A program made the translations under genes and the position numbers. DNA of 34,091 nt, from assembly GCF_900129265.1 (NCBI RefSeq), contig NZ_FQVG01000029.1, positions 1-34,091 on the forward strand. The letters run 5' to 3'. How positions within the stretch are numbered: the first letter of the stretch is position 1; every line of letters starts with the position of its first letter. The stretch is from Caloramator proteoclasticus DSM 10124 (lineage in GTDB: Bacteria > Bacillota > Clostridia > Clostridiales > Caloramatoraceae). The notes under the pieces are model-generated. The model was not told the origin of the DNA. It did no database searches and saw only the letters and a program-made list of their open reading frames with translations. This document shows positions 23,881 through 32,316 of this stretch, piece by piece.

Positions 23881-24768
23881 TTATTGCTCAGATTGCAAAC
23901 TATAGTTTAATTTAGTAAGATATTCTATATATATTTTTTTCATCTTAAGTGAATCTTCAGCCATATTTTCTCTTGATTCACATATAATTCTTGGTGATAT
24001 TTTTCTTTTTACAAGAAGTTCTGCTAATGGTTCAAATTCTGGTCCATATTGTGTATCATTAAATGTCCAATGCTTTTTTTCTCCTGCATCTGTAAACTCT
24101 ATTCTACTAAAATGGCAGTGTAGATTATCTAACCTATATCTACCTAATGCATTTTCAATTCTGTTGAAAATAAATTCGTAATCTTCAATTGAATTTATAG
24201 CACCTCTGCCTAATGCATGAATATGTCCAAAATCTATTGTAGGAATTAATGTCTCATCTATCTGGCATATCTCTAAAATTTCATCTAATGTACCTAATTG
24301 ATTTTTCTTTCCCATAGTTTCAGGGCATATAAAAATTTTACCGTATAGGTTTAGCTCCTTCAGCATTGTTAATGATTTTTTAATGGCTACAACTAAATTT
24401 TCAAAGGCCTGTTTTCTTAAGATTTTACCTACTGAACCAGGATGCAAAACTACACGATCAGCCCTCATTTTATCAGCAAGTATTAAGGTTTTTCTTAAAT
24501 ATTCTTGGGATTTATCCTGCATTTCAACATCAGAACTCCCAAAGTTTATATAGTACGGACTATGTATAGAAAGAAGTATATTGTTTTCAAAGGCAGCATT
24601 ACCAATCTTTTCTGCTGTTTCAAAACCTATGTTGATTCCTCGTCCAAAGGAATACTCATAAGCATCAAGTCCCTTTTCCTTTAACCATTTTGGCATATCT
24701 ACTGAAGATTTATACCCTTCATCATAAAAACCTTTTGAGTTACCAGATGGTCCAAATTTTGCTGTCAT
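23881..24768 (-). CDS. Endonuclease IV-like TIM-barrel protein
   Basis: This 295-residue protein of the AP endonuclease family 2 (Nfo-like) has most of the trinuclear zinc ligands of E. coli endonuclease IV by position and motif: H69 (IHSPYY), H109 (LHPGS), E150 (CPET), D179 and H182 (DFGH), H217/H219 (LHCHF), H233 (KKHW) and E264 (CES). The Asp two residues before the late His is replaced by Lys (K231). It may be a true AP endonuclease or a sugar-isomerase-like relative. It lies between aroK and aroQ, which gives no functional hint. GGGAGG precedes the ATG. Confidence 0.85.
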   Translation of the reverse strand: MTAKFGPSGNSKGFYDEGYKSSVDMPKWLKEKGLDAYEYSFGRGINIGFETAEKIGNAAFENNILLSIHSPYYINFGSSDVEMQDKSQEYLRKTLILADKMRADRVVLHPGSVGKILRKQAFENLVVAIKKSLTMLKELNLYGKIFICPETMGKKNQLGTLDEILEICQIDETLIPTIDFGHIHALGRGAINSIEDYEFIFNRIENALGRYRLDNLHCHFSRIEFTDAGEKKHWTFNDTQYGPEFEPLAELLVKRKISPRIICESRENMAEDSLKMKKIYIEYLTKLNYSLQSEQ

Positions 24769-24789
24769 ATTATCCTCCCTTTAAATGCT

Positions 24790-25278
24790 TTAAATATATG
24801 TTTTGCATATTTCTAATATTTTATCAATTGTTTCTTCTAAATTATAATTTTCAACTTCATAATCACAATAATTTTTATATAGATTTATTCTTTGCTCATA
24901 AAGTTCATACAGTTTATTTTTGTCTTTTATAATCGGTCTACCCTCCAAACTCAATGTATTACTTATATCTTCTATATTTCTATTTATAAATATAATTACA
25001 CCATTCTTTTTAAGATTTAATATATTATTATAATTTAAAACTACTCCTCCTCCAGTTGATATGACACATCTGTCCTTTTTTGATAGTATTTCAATTATTT
25101 TTGTTTCCTTTTGCCTAAAATAAGCTTCTCCTTTATGGAACATCTCCTCTATGCTTTCTCCATAAGTATCAATTAAAACTTTATCTGAATCAAAAAAAGG
25201 TATGCCTAACCTTTGTGCCAAAATATTACCCAATGTTGTTTTACCACATCCTGGCATACCTATCAATACAATATTCAT
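24790..25278 (-). CDS. aroK: Shikimate kinase
   Basis: This 162-residue P-loop kinase has Walker A GMPGCGKTTLG (8-18), the substrate-binding DSD motif (FFDSDKVL), the shikimate loop STGGGVVLN, the lid region EGRPI and an Arg near the C-terminus. It phosphorylates shikimate at the 3-OH using ATP. It is near aroQ, separated by the endonuclease IV-like gene. AAAGGTG precedes the ATG. The 105 bases between this gene and the pilus operon end show no clear terminator. Confidence 0.96.
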   Translation of the reverse strand: MNIVLIGMPGCGKTTLGNILAQRLGIPFFDSDKVLIDTYGESIEEMFHKGEAYFRQKETKIIEILSKKDRCVISTGGGVVLNYNNILNLKKNGVIIFINRNIEDISNTLSLEGRPIIKDKNKLYELYEQRINLYKNYCDYEVENYNLEETIDKILEICKTYI

Positions 25279-25383
25279 AAAGCATCACCTTTATTATATA
25301 ATTAATTTATCTTGAGTAAATCTATAAATATTGAAATAAAAATCAATATATAAACTTAATGTTTTAATAAAATTAACTTAAGA

Positions 25384-25740
25384 TTATTTATAACTTATTT
25401 CTTTATAAATGGATTTTATGTATGTACCACATCTACCTTTTACAGATATAGAATACTTTTTCTCATATTTTTTATTTTTAAAAACCACCTCAACACTGTT
25501 ATTATTATCAAAATTTAATACCACTGTTCTATCTTTTGCTATTTCTCCTTCCCCTTTAATTATATTCCTATAAACATAAACCAACCCCGCTTCAGCATTG
25601 TTGTAGGCTTGTTCTGATAAAAGTGTACTATTTTGAATTATATTAGAACTCATCAAAATCGATGTAGTCATAAATACTAATGTAATAAGCAAGAATGCAA
25701 TAAGTATATAATATGTTGCTACACTACCTCTACTTTTCAT
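25384..25740 (-). CDS. PilX-like pilus assembly protein
   Basis: This 118-residue protein has an N-terminal hydrophobic helix (about 6-29, VATYYILIAFLLITLVFMTT) and a short soluble domain. The start MKSRGSVATYY resembles a prepilin leader cut after Gly, but the Glu at mature position 5 is missing (Tyr instead). It continues with EQAYNNAEAGLVYVYRN, a pattern seen in PilX/PilX_N proteins. It is the last gene of the pilus operon and overlaps the preceding minor prepilin by 11 bases. The second start (25740) has AGGTG six bases upstream and is preferred to the GTG at 25749. Confidence 0.75.
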   Translation of the reverse strand: MKSRGSVATYYILIAFLLITLVFMTTSILMSSNIIQNSTLLSEQAYNNAEAGLVYVYRNIIKGEGEIAKDRTVVLNFDNNNSVEVVFKNKKYEKKYSISVKGRCGTYIKSIYKEISYK

Positions 25741-26158
25741 ATGCTTCACCTATAAAGCAAGTGTACTTATTATTTAAACTTGTTGTTATAGTTATCTTAT
25801 ATAATTTTTCTGACTTTTTCTCAACCAAAACATAATCTATTTGAGGCACTATTTGTTGCGAATCTACATTAAATCTTAAAATTCCATTTTTTATATATAA
25901 AATACCTCCATCGGATGTCTTAAAAATCTCCAATCTATTTTTATTCATCGAATTTATTAGCTGTATTTTGTCAGTCCTTATTTTATCAGAAATAAAATCT
26001 AATGCAATAGTAGCATTTATTATATCTGAGTTATCTTTACCTACCTTTTTGTTTATACCAATAGTAAAGCTATAAAAATCCAATGAAATAAACACTATAA
26101 TTAAAAATATAAAAAGAGCTACAATAGATTCAATTAATGTAAATCCTTTTTTCTTCAT
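25730..26158 (-). CDS. Minor prepilin (PulJ/GspJ-like)
   Basis: This 142-residue type IV prepilin-like protein has the leader MKKKG, cut before FTLIESIVALFIFLIIVFI, with Glu at mature position 5. The rest is a small beta-rich domain with no recognised function. It is the third of three minor prepilins in a row and probably forms part of the pilus tip or initiation complex. The ATG at 26158 follows AGGTGATTTATTG. Confidence 0.85.
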   Translation of the reverse strand: MKKKGFTLIESIVALFIFLIIVFISLDFYSFTIGINKKVGKDNSDIINATIALDFISDKIRTDKIQLINSMNKNRLEIFKTSDGGILYIKNGILRFNVDSQQIVPQIDYVLVEKKSEKLYKITITTSLNNKYTCFIGEAYEK

Positions 26159-26169
26159 CAATAAATCAC

Positions 26170-26577
26170 CTATTTATAACTTGATAATTTTAAAGAATCT
26201 CCATTTACCCTATCCTTAACCTCAACACTTAATTGATAAAGATTAGTATCAAGATATTTAAACTGAAGAATAACAATAAATCTTTCACTATTATCCTTGT
26301 TTAAACTAAATATATTTTGGTCAATTGTATCTAAAAGTTCATAAGAAGAATTTAAATATATATTGCATTTTAAATCATCATAATAAGTATTACTCTTTTT
26401 ATACATCTCACAAAGGGACATCGCAATTAAATACATATTATTGTTATCTCTATTTTTACTATATAAAATTATATTGCTCATATTTATTTCTGCTATAACT
26501 GGGATTAAAATAGCAATTGACATTAATACACATACAACTTCTATTAGAGTAAAACCCTTTTTTTTCAAACTTATCAC
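26170..26577 (-). CDS. Minor prepilin (PilV/GspI-like)
   Basis: This 135-residue prepilin has a leader ending KKKG and the mature N-terminus FTLIEVVCVLMSIAILIP, with Glu-5. The C-terminal part has no recognised motif. The start is GTG at 26577, which overlaps the upstream gene by GTGA with GGAGG four bases before it; a TTG three codons on is an alternative. It lies in the middle of the minor-prepilin cluster. Confidence 0.83.
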   Translation of the reverse strand: MISLKKKGFTLIEVVCVLMSIAILIPVIAEINMSNIILYSKNRDNNNMYLIAMSLCEMYKKSNTYYDDLKCNIYLNSSYELLDTIDQNIFSLNKDNSERFIVILQFKYLDTNLYQLSVEVKDRVNGDSLKLSSYK

Positions 26578-27044
26578 TTAACCTCCATAATCCTTGTGTA
26601 TCCTATCGTTAATGTAATATTTCTAAATTTATTAGTATTTTTATCATAAACTGATATAGTACAGGCGTGAGGAGATATATTACCATCTGGTTTAAAAATA
26701 ACTATTCCGTTTTCAGGAATAGTGCTTTTAACCCTACTAATTATATAATCCTTATTTAGTCTTCTTTTCTTTAATACCTTTCCATTTTGTCCTCCAATGT
26801 ATATTTCATAGCCATTAAAATCGTGTTGATATTCATCTAATGTAAAAAACACCTTAACCTCATTTATTCTGCTGTTTATTGCCAGCATTTTTGCCTCCTG
26901 CATATCAGTAATTATAGTCTCAATAGTACTATCTAATATATCCTTCTTAAACAAATTTAAATCCAAATTAATCACACTTAAGGAAATTATTATAATAGCT
27001 ATAGTACATATTATTTCAATTAGTGTATAACCTCTTTTATTCAA
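26574..27044 (-). CDS. Minor prepilin (GspH/FimT-like)
   Basis: This 156-residue prepilin has leader MNKRG, mature N-terminus YTLIEIICTIAIIIISL with Glu-5, and a GspH/FimT-like beta domain ending in GNISPHACTISVYD and ITLTIGYTRIMEVK. GspH-type minor pilins prime pilus assembly. The start is TTG at 27044 with AAGGG at 6-base spacing; no ATG is available in the same frame near the leader. It lies directly after the prepilin peptidase gene. Confidence 0.85.
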   Translation of the reverse strand: MNKRGYTLIEIICTIAIIIISLSVINLDLNLFKKDILDSTIETIITDMQEAKMLAINSRINEVKVFFTLDEYQHDFNGYEIYIGGQNGKVLKKRRLNKDYIISRVKSTIPENGIVIFKPDGNISPHACTISVYDKNTNKFRNITLTIGYTRIMEVK

Positions 27045-27056
27045 AATATCCCTTCT

Positions 27057-27815
27057 TTAAAAGAGTGATATATACCAGTTAATTATCACATCACCAAATA
27101 AAACAACTATAATTGTGGCTAACGAAATAAAAGGTCCAAATGGTATATAATCCTTTCTTCCCTTTATCTTAAAAAGTATAAGTAGTAGGCCTACAACCCC
27201 TCCAATTATAAAGGATAAAAGGAGCATTAAAAATGTATTTATAAAGCCTAAATAGATTCCACATAGCAGACAAATTTCAATATCGCCTTCACCCATAGCC
27301 TTTGTTAAAAACACTATTGCTCCTATAAATAAAGCTCCAAGTAAACCTCCTAATATGCTGCTTTTTATTGGAATATTTAAATAATACTTTTCTAAAATAA
27401 CAAAAAAAATACCAAACAATATTCCCATTAATGTTGTATTAAAATATACATCTTGAGTTAAATAATCAATTGTACCAATAACTATTAAAAAACAAAACAA
27501 TACTGCATATTTAAAAAAGGCAATACTAATTCCAAACTTTATATAGAGTACTCCAAACAAAATAGCTGTCATAATTTCAATAATTGGATAAATAATTGAA
27601 ATCCTTTGCCTGCAACTTCTACATCTCCCTTTTAAAATGACATAGCTAATTACTGGAATTAAATCATACCACCTTAATTTATATCCACAATTTGTACAGT
27701 GGGATGGTGGATATGCTATTGATTCCTCCCTTGGAATTCTATATATGCATACATTTAAAAAACTACCTATAATCAGTCCAAAAATTATAGAAAAAATAAA
27801 ATATGTAGTTTCCAT
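27057..27815 (-). CDS. pilD: Prepilin peptidase/N-methyltransferase PilD
   Basis: This 252-residue polytopic aspartyl peptidase cleaves the prepilin leader and N-methylates the new N-terminus. The N-terminal methylase domain has two CxxC pairs (C40/C43 and C65/C68). The catalytic aspartates are D117 (GTIDY) and D178 in GEGD. About seven membrane helices are visible. It lies between the major pilin gene and the minor prepilins, so enzyme and substrates are co-expressed. GGAGGGG precedes the ATG. Confidence 0.96.
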   Translation of the reverse strand: METTYFIFSIIFGLIIGSFLNVCIYRIPREESIAYPPSHCTNCGYKLRWYDLIPVISYVILKGRCRSCRQRISIIYPIIEIMTAILFGVLYIKFGISIAFFKYAVLFCFLIVIGTIDYLTQDVYFNTTLMGILFGIFFVILEKYYLNIPIKSSILGGLLGALFIGAIVFLTKAMGEGDIEICLLCGIYLGFINTFLMLLLSFIIGGVVGLLLILFKIKGRKDYIPFGPFISLATIIVVLFGDVIINWYISLF

Positions 27816-27839
27816 AAACTCCCCTCCAGATTAGATTTA

Positions 27840-28223
27840 TTAATTTTGATTTGCTACTGGTTTTAAAGTACCTTCTTCTACAAGGGCTTTTAATTCATTG
27901 ATAGTATAATTTAATAACTCACTGTTTTTTTCTGTAAGTTTATCAATCAAATTTTTAAGTCCAGTCGCATTAGGATTGTTTGCATCAATTGATAAATCTG
28001 ATATTTGTGTGTTTGCATTTAATTCTCCATTAGTCGTTCCCTGAACAGAGGCATTATAAAGTTCAATTGCATTTAAAAGCATCCTTGCCTCAGACCTAAG
28101 TTTAGTATTTTTTGCATTTACAGTATAGCTTGTTACTTCTGGTATTAAGGTTGCTGCCAAAATACCAATTATGGCTATTGCTGCAATAAGCTCAATTAGT
28201 GTAAAACCCTTCTTTTTTTTCAT
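27840..28223 (-). CDS. pilA: Major type IV pilin PilA
   Basis: This 127-residue pilin has a short basic leader, KKKKG, cut before FTLIELIAAIAIIGILAATLIPEV with Glu-5. The mature helix continues to about residue 60 and a small globular domain follows. It has no Cys, so no disulfide-bonded D-region. It is the likely main subunit, as the first prepilin after the assembly ATPases and platform gene. A 13-bp stem-loop ends just before the GAGG ribosome binding site and may stabilise a processed pilA mRNA. Confidence 0.9.
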   Translation of the reverse strand: MKKKKGFTLIELIAAIAIIGILAATLIPEVTSYTVNAKNTKLRSEARMLLNAIELYNASVQGTTNGELNANTQISDLSIDANNPNATGLKNLIDKLTEKNSELLNYTINELKALVEEGTLKPVANQN

Positions 28224-28234
28224 ATAGATACCTC

Positions 28235-28268
28235 CCTGTCAATAATTTCAATAATAATTATTGACAGG
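28235..28268 (-). promoter_or_regulatory. Stem-loop abutting the pilA ribosome binding site
   Basis: CCTGTCAATAATT and AATTATTGACAGG form a perfect 13-bp stem with an 8-base loop; the final GG belongs to the GGGAGG Shine-Dalgarno region. On the minus strand no U-run follows, so it is not a terminator for pilC transcripts. On the plus strand TTTTT follows, so an antisense terminator is possible. The sequence leaves mRNA 5'-end protection and partial occlusion of pilA translation open. Confidence 0.55.
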
Positions 28269-28285
28269 TTTTTATGGTTTAAACT

Positions 28286-29473
28286 TTAAATTATGCTTCT
28301 ATAAATCTTAAATATTGGTAACATCAAAGCCATAACTATAAATCCTATCAGTACTGCAACTAATATTATTAGTGTAGGTTCTACAAAAACCATAACCCTC
28401 TTAATATACTCATCAAGTTCAAGATAGTAATACTCAGACATATTTTTTAAGGTTTTATCTAATGTACCCGTTTCCTCTGATGTTCTTAATATATTTATAA
28501 GCATTTTAGGAAAAAATTCAACCTGTGATAGCGACTCACTTAGGCTAACTCCCATTTGAACCCCTAAAGCTACCCTTTTAAACTTCTCTTTTATAAATCT
28601 ATTTTCAACTACATTTGTTAATATTTCTATTGACCTACCAATTGGAATTCCACCATTTGTTAGCATTGCTAAAATAGCTGTGAATTGAACAGATGTATTT
28701 AATACATTTATTTTCTTAATAATAGGTAAATTAATAGATATATACTCCTTTGCCTTGTTTGCTGAATCTATTCTTTTATTAATTTTTAAAATTAAGAATA
28801 ATAATATCAAAAAACTTAAAATAGCTATTTGGTATTCTCTTATAAAATATGATGTTTTAATAACAATTTGAGTAGGTAAGGGAACTTCTTGTTTATTAAA
28901 TTGATATAATATATCTGAAAACATAGGTATAATTTTATTAAATAGAGCCATCATAATGGTTATTGTCAATACAAATACTAACTTTGGATACGCGGTTGCC
29001 TGTTTAATCTTATTACTTAACGAGTATTGTTTATAGTAGTAATCTGAAAGCATACTAAAGATTTCCTCTAAATTGCCACTTAATTCACCAACCCTTATCA
29101 TATTAATAAAAAAATATGGGAATTTTTTAGTATCTTCAAAGGCTTTAGATAAAGGCAATCCAGTCTGTACATTGCTATAAACATCTTCAAAAACATTTCT
29201 TAGCCTTCCTTCTGATTGTTCAATCAAAAGCTCAATAGTTCTTAAAATATCTAAACCCGATTGACTTGAAATATGTAATTGCTTGCATATAAAATAAAAA
29301 TCCTTACTATTCAGTTTTCTTTCAAATTTTATATCTATCTTTTTTCTTTTAAAAATAGGAGAGACACTGCTCCTTTTAAGAACAGTGTCTGTTACCTCAA
29401 TACCTTCAGTTTGTATTAATCTACTTAATAATTTATCCTTTATTATTTTTTCTCTATTAAAGTATTTTGGCAT
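28286..29473 (-). CDS. pilC: Type IV pilus inner-membrane platform protein PilC
   Basis: This 395-residue GspF/PilC-family protein has two related T2SSF domains (about 68-190 and 270-392). Each has a helical soluble part and C-terminal hydrophobic helices: about 163-185, 212-230 and 365-390. Motifs include LSKAFEDTKKFPYFFINMIRVGELSGNLE and the parallel SLSESLSQVEFFPKMLINILRTSEETGTLD. It couples the ATPases to pilin at the membrane. It lies between pilT and pilA, with GGGGTG before the ATG. Confidence 0.95.
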   Translation of the reverse strand: MPKYFNREKIIKDKLLSRLIQTEGIEVTDTVLKRSSVSPIFKRKKIDIKFERKLNSKDFYFICKQLHISSQSGLDILRTIELLIEQSEGRLRNVFEDVYSNVQTGLPLSKAFEDTKKFPYFFINMIRVGELSGNLEEIFSMLSDYYYKQYSLSNKIKQATAYPKLVFVLTITIMMALFNKIIPMFSDILYQFNKQEVPLPTQIVIKTSYFIREYQIAILSFLILLFLILKINKRIDSANKAKEYISINLPIIKKINVLNTSVQFTAILAMLTNGGIPIGRSIEILTNVVENRFIKEKFKRVALGVQMGVSLSESLSQVEFFPKMLINILRTSEETGTLDKTLKNMSEYYYLELDEYIKRVMVFVEPTLIILVAVLIGFIVMALMLPIFKIYRSII

Positions 29474-29495
29474 ACAAACACCCCACAGCCAAAAA

Positions 29496-30554
29496 CTATA
29501 GATTTAAAAGCCTCATAACAATATCTCTATCAACTGAATAATTAAGTGCATCTTCATAAGTTATTAAACCTTTTTTGTAAAGTTCTACAAGAGACATATC
29601 CATTGTTTTCATTCCATACTTTGCACCTGTTTGAACTGCTGAATCTATTTGATGAGTTTTTCCTTCTCTTATTAGATTTCTTATAGCTGGAGTCGCAACC
29701 ATTATCTCCATAGCACAAACACGTCCATTTCCATCTGCTCTTTTTATTAGTTGCTGGGATATCACTCCCTCTAAAACAGCAGAAAGTTGAACCTTTATCT
29801 GTTGTTGTTGATAAGGTGGAAAAACATCCACTATTCTGTCAACAGTTTTTGAGGCACCAATTGTATGTAAAGTTGATAAAACTAAGTGACCTGTTTCAGC
29901 CGCTGTTATAGCAATTGAAATTGTCTCTAAATCTCTCATCTCACCAACTAATATTACATCTGGGTCCTCTCTTAATGCTGCACGAAGTGCGTTAGCATAG
30001 GACTTTGAGTCGTGTCCAATTTCCCTTTGGTTAACTATACTTTTTTTATGCTTGTGAAGATATTCAATAGGATCTTCAAGAGTAATGATATGGCAACTTC
30101 TGTTTTGATTTATTTCATTAATCATTGCTGCAAGCGTTGTTGACTTACCACTTCCTGTAGGGCCTGTTACTAATATAAGTCCTCTTGTTTTATTTGTAAG
30201 TTCTTTAAGAACTGAAGGCATATTAAGTTTTTCAAGTGTCGGTACCTGGGCTGCAACTGCCCTTAATGCCATTGCATCACTACCTCTTTGTCTAAAAGCA
30301 TTTACTCTAAATCTGCCAATACCTTGAATTGAATAAGAAAAATCCAATTCCCCAACTTCTAAATACTTTTTATATTGCTCTTCACTTAAAACTTCCTTAA
30401 CATAATGTTCTGCCATTTCTGTTGTTAATTTTTCATCAGTTATTTGAACTAAAGAACCATTTACTCTCGCCGTTGGAGGGATTCCAACTGTGATGTGTAA
30501 ATCTGACGCTCCTATTTCTACAACTTTCTCTAACAATTCTTGAAATCTTAGCAT
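29496..30554 (-). CDS. pilT: Twitching motility retraction ATPase PilT
   Basis: This 352-residue hexameric ATPase depolymerises pili and drives twitching. It has an N-terminal PAS-like domain (about 1-100), Walker A GPTGSGKS (131-138), an Asp box (LEDPIEYLHKH), Walker B ILVGEMRD and a His box (LVLSTLHT). The C-terminal AIRNLIREGK motif is specific to PilT rather than PilB. The ATG at 30554 is preceded by GGAGG at 6-base spacing. It directly follows pilB, so extension and retraction motors are in one operon. Confidence 0.97.
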   Translation of the reverse strand: MLRFQELLEKVVEIGASDLHITVGIPPTARVNGSLVQITDEKLTTEMAEHYVKEVLSEEQYKKYLEVGELDFSYSIQGIGRFRVNAFRQRGSDAMALRAVAAQVPTLEKLNMPSVLKELTNKTRGLILVTGPTGSGKSTTLAAMINEINQNRSCHIITLEDPIEYLHKHKKSIVNQREIGHDSKSYANALRAALREDPDVILVGEMRDLETISIAITAAETGHLVLSTLHTIGASKTVDRIVDVFPPYQQQQIKVQLSAVLEGVISQQLIKRADGNGRVCAMEIMVATPAIRNLIREGKTHQIDSAVQTGAKYGMKTMDMSLVELYKKGLITYEDALNYSVDRDIVMRLLNL

Positions 30555-30576
30555 ATCTATCCTCCCTTTGTATCCC

Positions 30577-32250
30577 CTAATCAATATTAGAAATGATTTT
30601 TACCATTTCATCTATAGTTGTTATTTTAGATATAACCATTTCTCTACAGGAATTTTTCAAAGTTTTCATACCTTTATTAATACACAAATCCCTTAATATG
30701 TCAATATTATGATTTTTAATTATCATATTTCTAATCTCTTTATCAATTTCTATTACCTCAAATACGCCTATTCTACCCATATATCCACTGCCATTACATT
30801 CCTTACAACCAACTCCTCTACTTAACAAAATATCCTCTTTATCATCTAATTCTAATATTTTCTTTTCATATTCTGTTGCATAATAAGCAACCCTACAGTA
30901 TGGACAGATTTTTCTAACTAATCTTTGTGAGATAATACCCTTTACAGCACAAGAAATTAAATATGTTTCTACCCCCATATCAACAAGCCTTAAAATAGCA
31001 GATGCTACATCATTGGTATGAATTGTACTTAAAACTAAGTGTCCTGTAATTGCCGCTCTTAGTGCTATTCTTGCTGTATCTAAATCTCTAATTTCACCTA
31101 CCATTATAATATCTGGGTCTTGCCTTAAGACAGCCTTAAGACAGCTTGAAAAATCCAATCCTATTTTAGGATTTATGTTTATTTGATTAATTCCATCTAT
31201 CATATATTCAACAGGATCCTCTATAGTAATAATATTTTTATTCTTACCATTTAAATCATTTAAAATTGAATATAAGGTTGTTGTCTTACCACTACCTGTA
31301 GGACCACATATTAAAATCAATCCACTATTTTGTATTATCAATCTTCTTATGATATCTTCTTCTGCTTTATTAAAGCCTAACTCTAATCTACTTAAATTGA
31401 TATTATTCTTTTTTAATACTCTAATAACAATTTTTTCACCGTGAATTGTCGGAATAGAACTTACTCTGAAGTCTATTAACTTTGAATCCATATTAACAAC
31501 TATTCTACCATCCTGTGGCAACCTCTTTTCTGATATATCCATATTTGCTAAAACCTTTATTCTACCTATAACACATTGAGTTATATTTTTTGATAAACTA
31601 TACATTTCAATAAGTTCACCATCAATTCTAAACCTAATTTTTAAACTATTTATCATAGGTTCTATATGTATGTCACTTGCATTAATATTAACGGCCATAT
31701 GTAAAATATCATCAATCAAATTTATAGCGGGTGAATTATTAATCTTTAACTGCTGGGTATATAAATTAGTATTTAATTTACTTATACTCTCTTCTACTTT
31801 ATCTGCTAAATAAAGTATTTTTTTACTCTTATAATGCTTTTCTATATTAATTTTAATATCGCTTCTTCTACTTAAATACAATTTAACTCTTCGTCCCGAT
31901 ACCTGTTTTATTTTTTCAATAATACTTGAATCAATGTATTTATATGTAGCAACCTTTATGATATCTCCATCTTCATCAAAGGGTAATATAGAATTTTCAA
32001 ATATTAATTCAGATGAAACCAAATCAATTGCCTTTTGATTAATTGAAATTTTATCTAAATCCACTACTTCCAATCCTAAATTATATTTTAAGTCATCTAA
32101 CAATTGCTCTTCTAAAACAAAACCTAAATCTAAAAGAGCATCCTCTGTAGAACAACTATTCATTTGTTTATATTCTTTTAACACATCAAGTTTACTTTTA
32201 TCTTTTATGATTTTAGTTTCTATATTAAATAAAATTCCTGTGCTACTCAA
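30577..32250 (-). CDS. pilB: Type IV pilus extension ATPase PilB
   Basis: This 557-residue GspE/PilB-family ATPase has an N-terminal GspE-N domain (about 20-150), a second N-terminal domain, and the RecA-like core with Walker A GPTGSGKTTTLYSIL and Walker B IIMVGEIRD. A zinc-binding tetra-cysteine block (CPYC, then CKEC) near residue 460 separates it from PilT. It drives pilin polymerisation. The start is TTG at 32250, after AGGAGG; no nearby ATG fits. A 16-bp inverted repeat brackets the ribosome binding site and start. Confidence 0.95.
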   Translation of the reverse strand: MSSTGILFNIETKIIKDKSKLDVLKEYKQMNSCSTEDALLDLGFVLEEQLLDDLKYNLGLEVVDLDKISINQKAIDLVSSELIFENSILPFDEDGDIIKVATYKYIDSSIIEKIKQVSGRRVKLYLSRRSDIKINIEKHYKSKKILYLADKVEESISKLNTNLYTQQLKINNSPAINLIDDILHMAVNINASDIHIEPMINSLKIRFRIDGELIEMYSLSKNITQCVIGRIKVLANMDISEKRLPQDGRIVVNMDSKLIDFRVSSIPTIHGEKIVIRVLKKNNINLSRLELGFNKAEEDIIRRLIIQNSGLILICGPTGSGKTTTLYSILNDLNGKNKNIITIEDPVEYMIDGINQININPKIGLDFSSCLKAVLRQDPDIIMVGEIRDLDTARIALRAAITGHLVLSTIHTNDVASAILRLVDMGVETYLISCAVKGIISQRLVRKICPYCRVAYYATEYEKKILELDDKEDILLSRGVGCKECNGSGYMGRIGVFEVIEIDKEIRNMIIKNHNIDILRDLCINKGMKTLKNSCREMVISKITTIDEMVKIISNID

Positions 32251-32300
32251 TATATCTCCTCCTAAATTAGGCTAATAAAATTATGCACAGGAATTTTATT
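32228..32300 (-). repeat. 16-bp inverted repeat bracketing the pilB translation start
   Basis: GCACAGGAATTTTATT (32285-32300, plus) and its exact reverse complement (32228-32243) flank a 41-base region that holds the pilB Shine-Dalgarno AGGAGG and TTG start. In the pilB mRNA a 16-bp stem would put the ribosome site in a loop. The outer arm overlaps a second, competing 10-bp hairpin, TAATAAAATT/AATTTTATTA (32273-32300). The inner arm is coding (pilB codons 3-8). Confidence 0.7.
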
Positions 32301-32316
32301 ATTTAAACTCCTAATA

